Positions 58,907 through 64,000 of a stretch of DNA of 64,000 nt are shown piece by piece. Made by a program: the position numbers and the translations under genes. Each line of letters begins with the position of its first letter. The first letter of the stretch is position 1. Origin of the DNA: Epiperipatus broadwayi (lineage: Eukaryota; Onychophora; Udeonychophora; Euonychophora; Peripatidae); assembly GCA_028023455.1 (NCBI GenBank), contig JAQFVV010000055.1:6414030-6478029 (forward strand), in the 5' to 3' direction. The notes under the pieces are model-generated. The model did not search any database, had not been told where the DNA came from, and saw only the letters and a program-made list of their open reading frames with translations.

Positions 58907-59561
58907 TAAAATAAAGAGCGTGCTAATAGCTCTAACAAGCTTTATCAATAAATGCTGCAAGAGAAAGCATTTAAAATCTCTATTTAGAAATCGTTCCCAG
59001 TTCCAGACTGGTGTCTAGCTATTGACTTTCTCAGTGAGTTGCTAGGATATTTCAGACACTAAATCCAAATTACCAACTCAAAGCCAGCACTTATCTGATA
59101 ATTAACTTTTAAATAGAAAATCTAAATTTTTCAGACACCTATATGTCTTCAAATCCAGCTATCTAACTTAAATAGCTATATGGGACTGAGAAATCTTCAG
59201 CCAGACCATATATTATAGCTTTTCTTTTAAGTCTTAAGCAATATTATATTGCCAAGGCTATTAATATAAGGTATGGCTGAAGATTTCACAGCCTCATATA
59301 GCTATTGAAGTTAGCTAGCTGGATTTGAAGACATATAGGTGTCCGAAAATTTCAGATTTTCTACTTAAAAGTTAAGAATCAGATAAGTGCTGGCTTTGAA
59401 TTGGTAATTTGGATCTAGTGTCTGAAATATCCTAGTGTATCACTGAGGAAAGCCAATAGTTAGAAACCGGTCTGGGAATAAGTTCTAGATAGAGATTTTG
59501 CTTTCTCTTGTGGCATTTATCAATTAAACTTGTTAGAACTATTAGCATGTTCTTTATTTTA
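58907..59561. mobile_element. Long foldback element with a family-B-like core (copy B5)
   Basis: Arms of about 290 bases: AAAATAAAGAGCGTGCTAAT at 58907 against ATTAGCATGTTCTTTATTTT at 59542-59561, then nested matches (AGACACTAAATCC, CAGACACCTATATGTC, TGAGAAATCTTCAGCC and complements). Plus strand at 59443-59466 reads CTGAGGA, AAGCCAATAGTTA, GAAACCGGTCTGGG. The left arm carries the degraded complement near 59000-59035. Confidence 0.85.
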
Positions 59562-60089
59562 GATTACTGAAGTTAGTATGCAAAAAAAAAAAAAGGTCTG
59601 TGCATAGATAAGCAAAAAAAACCTTAAATAATTTACTTGTGCAGCAATCCATTCACAGAGTCTTAAAATCATGAAGCAGGTTTCAAATTTATGATCATTA
59701 ATAAAGAAAATGTACATCATATCTAAATAATATTGTAGCATGTCAGCGTAGCATGTCAGCCATCTTATGCGTGCTATAAATCTGGCTTCTCTAGCTGAAA
59801 GCATGCGCAGCTACTGTTAATAAATAAGATAACGAATAAACCTTTTCATTAGCCAACATTAGAAATGTTTCAGCAAGTAATTACAAACAAGATTAAAAAA
59901 AAACAAAAAAACTTTGAATATAACATATCTAAGTAATAAAACATTTATGATTTTCTATATATTTTTTTAATTATAAAGTAAATCATAGAAAGAAAACTAG
60001 ATGGACATTTGACATTATATTTGAATGCATACATATATTCATTTTTAAACAGGATGTGATGTATTGTGGCTTCTCCTTAAACGAAGTCA

Positions 60090-61365
60090 AAAATATCTCA
60101 ACAATTATGCCCAGATAAACCTGTTAGCCACTTTATTTTCCATTCCCCACTCTAAATTTTCCCATATTCCACTCCATCCCATTTCCACAACATCATCTTT
60201 GTCAACTCTATAACCTTTATATCTAAATCCCTTTTATCTTTTCCCAAACCCAGCATAAAAACCAATAATTCACTTTCTGTATAATCACTTTTTTCATATT
60301 TATTCTTCCATAACTTCATTATATGTACCCTTTCTGTTTTCAAGCATTTACATTCAATTAACAAATGCCTAATATTTTCTATTCCTTCCTTACATAATTT
60401 ACAAAATAAATCACCCATTTTTTTCCATTTACATGTATAATCTCTTGTAGCTAAAGATCCCGTTCGAGCCTTAAATAATAAACTACTTTCCTTACTATTA
60501 TCATATAGTAACTCACACCTAATATTCTGTTTATTTCTATATATATTTAAATTTTTACTCTCCATACTATTTCTCCATCTCTCTAACTCCCTATTCTTTA
60601 TTAATAAATCTATTCTTTTATCCCATTCCTTACTACTACAACACTCAACAATCCTCTTAACACAATCAGCCCATCTTTTGTACAAATATACTGATATAAA
60701 TTCTTTATCCAAATCTTTTGCATACTGCATTACCTTTCTCACCCATCTTGTTACCTGCCCTTTACTCATAACCCAATTAAATACTATTTTAGCTATTCTT
60801 TTATTATCCATAAACTGCAATCTATCAAACATTTTCATTTTACTTTTTGCATCTCTCGTATGAAAACTCTTTTGCTGTCCATACATCTGCATCCAATGCA
60901 TGACTTCCTACTTTCTAAGTAATTTAATATCTCTTTACTAACATATAATGCATCATTACCATATGTTAACACTGCTACTGCAACTCCTTTCCATATAATT
61001 CTAACTACATCATATTTATTATATGAAAACACTGTTAATTTCTTTATCAATCTCTTTCTTTTCTTTGCTTCATTTATCAATTTTTTCTCCCATTCATCCA
61101 AATAATTTTTCTGATTACTTAAAATAATTCCCAAATAACTATATCTATTCACCACACTTAACTTAATACCTCCCAATAAAAATTCTACATCTTCTCTTTC
61201 CCCAGTATTAACCATCATTATATTTGATTTTTCTTCACTAAATTTAATCCCCATCTCTTTACCAACCCTTGCACATGTCCTCAACATAACTTCCATATCT
61301 TCTCTTCTTTCTGCACACAAAAATATATCATCCGCAAAAAAAAAGACCTGACAAAATATATACAG
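60090..61365 (-). pseudogene. Non-LTR retrotransposon, 3' part (copy F)
   Basis: Same family as copy E, better preserved. The minus-strand reading at 60835-61374 has FADDIFLCAERREDMEVMLR (FADD catalytic box) and GIKLSVVNRYSYLGIILSNQ. The reading at 60152-60901 continues with VFNWVMSKGQVTRWVRKV and ESSLLFKARTGSLAT, and CKLCKEGIENIRHLLIEC, a Cys/His zinc-binding C-terminal motif, ending MMLWKWDGVEYGKI before a stop. 5'-truncated at the junction with the family B element near 61365. One frameshift joins the two readings. Confidence 0.88.
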
Positions 61366-61610
61366 TAGTGCCACCCTGTGCCAACCAGAGTAATCAATGG
61401 ATGCCAGAAGGCTTGTGCATAAAATCCCTATCTAGTGCCTACTCATCCAATATCCCCAGACTAGTTTCTGGCTTGTGGCCTTCGTCAGTGAGGAGCCTTG
61501 GATCTGAGAGCACTGCACCTAGATCTTAGGATCTAATGCAACCCTCCAGCAGCCACCTTTTATCTCAACTACAAAACTATGAGAATGAAAATGAAAACAC
61601 AATAATATTT
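61366..61610. mobile_element. Family B element, single arm (copy B4)
   Basis: TAGTGCCACCCTGTGCC, GCATAAAATCCCTATCTAG, CCAATATCCCCAGACTAG and CTTGGATCTGAGAGC. Minus-strand core: CTGACGA (61482-61488), stem GGC/GCC, GAAA (61465-61468). This is the best-preserved core of the family. Confidence 0.82.
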
Positions 61611-61781
61611 TCAATCTAAGCTCAATAGTTTATATAGTCATATATTCATTTTAATCACATTGCAGCACATAATCACAAAAAATCTCATAATGTTTTAAAT
61701 AAGTTAATGATTTTATATTGGGTCACATTCGTAGCTATCCAAGACTACATGTGGCCTTATTCTGCAGGTTGGACACTCCTG

Positions 61782-63029
61782 CTGTAGTCTTTACATTTTG
61801 CTACTGCTAAGGCAAAGCTATCTGCTGAACATGATTGTCTCTTATAAATCTGTTTTAAACAATTCAATGAACTTAAATTTTGAGTAGTTTGTTAAATTAT
61901 GAATACTATGTTAAATTCTCCATAATAGAAGTTTGTTAATCAATTTAGATTTGTATTAGAATATATTTATATATATATGTATGAAACCTACTTCCAATTT
62001 TTGCTTCTTTGCGTGAAATTATAAATTTTGGTAATGCAGAATTGTAGCTAGTTCGTTTTATTATGTGAGTTTTTCCAAGTTGCATCAATCCTTTCTGAGG
62101 AAGGATAAGAAATTACCAATAAATATAAATAAAGAAGCTTTTATGAGAGTCAATTATAACGAAACTATAATTTGTCCGCCTTACTTTGAACACTTTTTAA
62201 CAACAATTTTTTTATTGTATATATATATACACACACAATCTGAAGTTTCGACTGTTCTGCAATCTTCCTCAGAACTATGATATATTGATAAGTAAAATAA
62301 TATAATAAAATACAAAATAAAAAATATTAAAAATGTAAACAATAAAATTAAAAAAAATAAAAATAACAAAATATAATAAAAGTAAAATAAATTAAATGTG
62401 ATAAAAATGGAATCAAAACCAAATAAAATAATTTAGATAATATAAAAAGTAATCATTAAATTGAAATATAAATTATACATGTATTGATGAACAACTATTA
62501 ATTTAAATATATTATTCCTTTTGTTATTTTTAATAATTTCCTAACTATTACTATTCATTATAAATTAAAATTGTAATTTCATTATTCCAAAATTAATAAA
62601 ATAGTTATTATTTATTTTTATATATTTCTCTGTTCAACATTAATTCATTTACTAAAAATATTCTTTTCACTTTTTAAATCTTATATATCTATTATTCATT
62701 CTTCTGCTATTAATATTTCATATTTATCTTTTTATTTTACAGCTAAAAATCATATTACAATCTTTTTTAACTTACTCCTATTTCAATTTCTTTAAAATTT
62801 CCAAAAAACTTTTTTTTTATAAAAAAAAAATTTGTTAGCTTCGTCCATTACTTACTATTTAAACTAATTATATCTATAATCACTACAACTCCTTTTTATT
62901 TATACATATTAATATACTTTAACTTGCTAATCCATATTATTTATAACCTTCGTATTACTATTTCTTCCTTATAAATTTATATTATACTATTTAAAACTTG
63001 AATGTTACGCCAAGTTTTTTTATACTCCT
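61782..63029. other. AT-rich stretch with a hammerhead-like core at 62246-62272
   Basis: 62280-63000 is almost pure A/T low complexity. At 62246-62272 the minus strand reads CTGAGGA, a GATTG/CAGTC hairpin, then GAAAC, beside a (TA)n(CA)n run. Open frames here have no recognisable family. Confidence 0.55.
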
Positions 63030-63308
63030 ATGTGGGATTCGAACTCAGACTTTCACACGACCCACTACTCTCAGTGCAATCTCATATTGCATATTGCTGA
63101 CCCACCTGATCACACACATGTTGAAAAGATAAATAATCACAAATATACATATTTCGTGCTAAACCAGCAATCACCAGTTGGTCAGCATGAAATATGTATA
63201 TTGGTGATTATTTATCTTTTCAACATGTGTGTGATCAGGTGGGTCAGCAATATGAGATGGCACTGAGAGTAGTCGGTCGTGTGAAAGTCCGAGTTCAGAT
63301 CCCGCATA
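63030..63308. mobile_element. Foldback element, family C (full inverted repeat)
   Basis: Left arm TGGGATTCGAACTCAGAC, TTTCACACGACC, GATCACACACATGTTGAAAA pairs with right arm TTTTCAACATGTGTGTGATC, GGTCGTGTGAAAGTC. Arms of about 135 bases surround a short centre near 63165-63185. The tip holds GGGATTCGAACTC, like a tRNA T-loop complement. A single arm is at 31635. Confidence 0.85.
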
Positions 63309-64000
63309 TATTACATATATAAATGCAGGTTTAAGCCTCTACAATGTATTTATACTCCTAGGTAAATATTTTTACAAACCCAAATTATTCACGAATAATT
63401 TTCTCCTTACAGATTTACCTTTATATATCTTTTTTGATAAATATATTTATGATACCCTCCTAATCATAGAATCTCTATTAAATTTTATTTTATCATTTTT
63501 ATTAGTATTGTTTCTTTTTTTCTCTTTAATATTGCCTGTACATATCATTTTTATTGAACTCTTTCTATAATTTTTTTCGTTTTCTTCATATGTATGTATA
63601 TTGAATTTATCTAGCATGTTGTTTTAACATTATTTTTATAGAATTTTTAGTTTCTCCTACATATTTGTCTTCAATACCAAACATTGTTTGCATTTTATTA
63701 TATATATTTCATTATTTTTTTAAATCTTTACTATATTTTATATATTTGTTATCCAATAAATTTAATAGGCTTTCTTTTTTTATAAACTATTTTTATATTA
63801 ATTATCCTTTTGCATTTCTTATTAAGCTTATTTATAATTTTATTAAACTTATTCTCTATGTTATTAGTTTTTATTCCTATATATCTGTCTTCACTTTTCT
63901 TTCATTCTTTTCAATTTTATTTATCCTATACTCTATTTTTAAAATACTTCTCTTAATTATGTGTAAAAGGAAATTACTCTTTTTTAATTCAATTATTAAA
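63309..64000. other. AT-rich stretch to the window end, nothing recognised
   Basis: Low-complexity T-rich sequence; no supported feature. Confidence 0.6.

Larger units (their letters stand above)
58751..61781. mobile_element. Charlie/MER30-like hAT element split by later insertions
   Basis: Left end CAGGAATGTCCAATCTTTTG then GCCTTGTCTTGGGCCATACA; right end CACAAAAAATCTCATAATG, TTTATATTGGGTCACATTC, TGTGGCC, CAGGTTGGACACTCCTG. The ends are inverted repeats of each other (CAGGARTGTCCAAYCT). From memory these match both ends of a mammalian Charlie-family non-autonomous hAT, in the same order. The interior is now occupied by a foldback (58907-59561), a non-LTR retrotransposon copy (60090-61365) and a family B element. 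A clean 8-base target duplication was not seen. Confidence 0.7.

Noticed and set aside
63030-63266. Open frame of 78 codons (MWDSNSDFHTTHYS...)
   Set aside because: It lies within a perfect inverted repeat and reads the foldback arms; no domain.

Overview
The window is AT-rich, intron-rich animal DNA, most likely from an invertebrate; I cannot place the phylum from sequence alone. The case for this is one recognisable spliced gene with GT/AG introns of consistent phase, set among metazoan transposable elements: RTE-type and other non-LTR retrotransposons, Penelope-like elements, hAT, Merlin and mariner DNA transposons, a Gypsy/Mag-type LTR element, a tRNA-derived SINE and many foldback elements. 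Nothing looks bacterial or organellar.

The only host gene I can support is on the + strand, from 4936 to a stop at 29042. It is the 3' part of a CD2AP/CIN85(SH3KBP1)/Cindr-family adaptor. Seven exons encode, in order, the third SH3 domain, two proline/lysine-rich linkers, a capping-protein-interaction motif, a short WMKELK motif, a small linker, and the C-terminal coiled coil. All exon junctions are in phase. The exons for the first two SH3 domains must lie left of the window. The introns (about 0.1 to 9.5 kb) are loaded with transposon remnants.

Layout. 0.1-4.4 kb: a decayed Gypsy element with a Penelope-like fragment and a hairpin element nested in it. 4.9-29 kb: the adaptor gene, with Merlin and mariner remnants and a foldback in intron 1; a 340-bp tandem duplication and two RTE copies plus a Penelope GIY-YIG fragment in intron 2; a MITE and a possible solo LTR in intron 5; foldbacks in intron 6. 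29-64 kb: no host gene seen. This part holds three SINE copies, two more RTE copies, a second Penelope fragment, a bounded hAT transposon with target-site duplication (51379-53909), two copies of a minus-strand non-LTR retrotransposon, and a hAT interrupted by later insertions (58751-61781) whose ends resemble a mammalian Charlie/MER30-type element.

The most interesting signal lies in the foldback elements. Several unrelated-looking families carry the hammerhead-ribozyme box pattern CUGANGA - small hairpin - GAAA. The one free core position varies (U, C, G or A) and the intervening stem shows compensatory changes. A separate repeat module (copies at 12, 42, 47 and 48.7 kb) keeps its flanks but carries a different, always self-complementary central hairpin in each lineage of copies. 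Both suggest selection on RNA structure in non-autonomous elements, possibly related to Penelope-like or retrozyme-type elements. I could not identify a convincing cleavage site, so this is a hypothesis.
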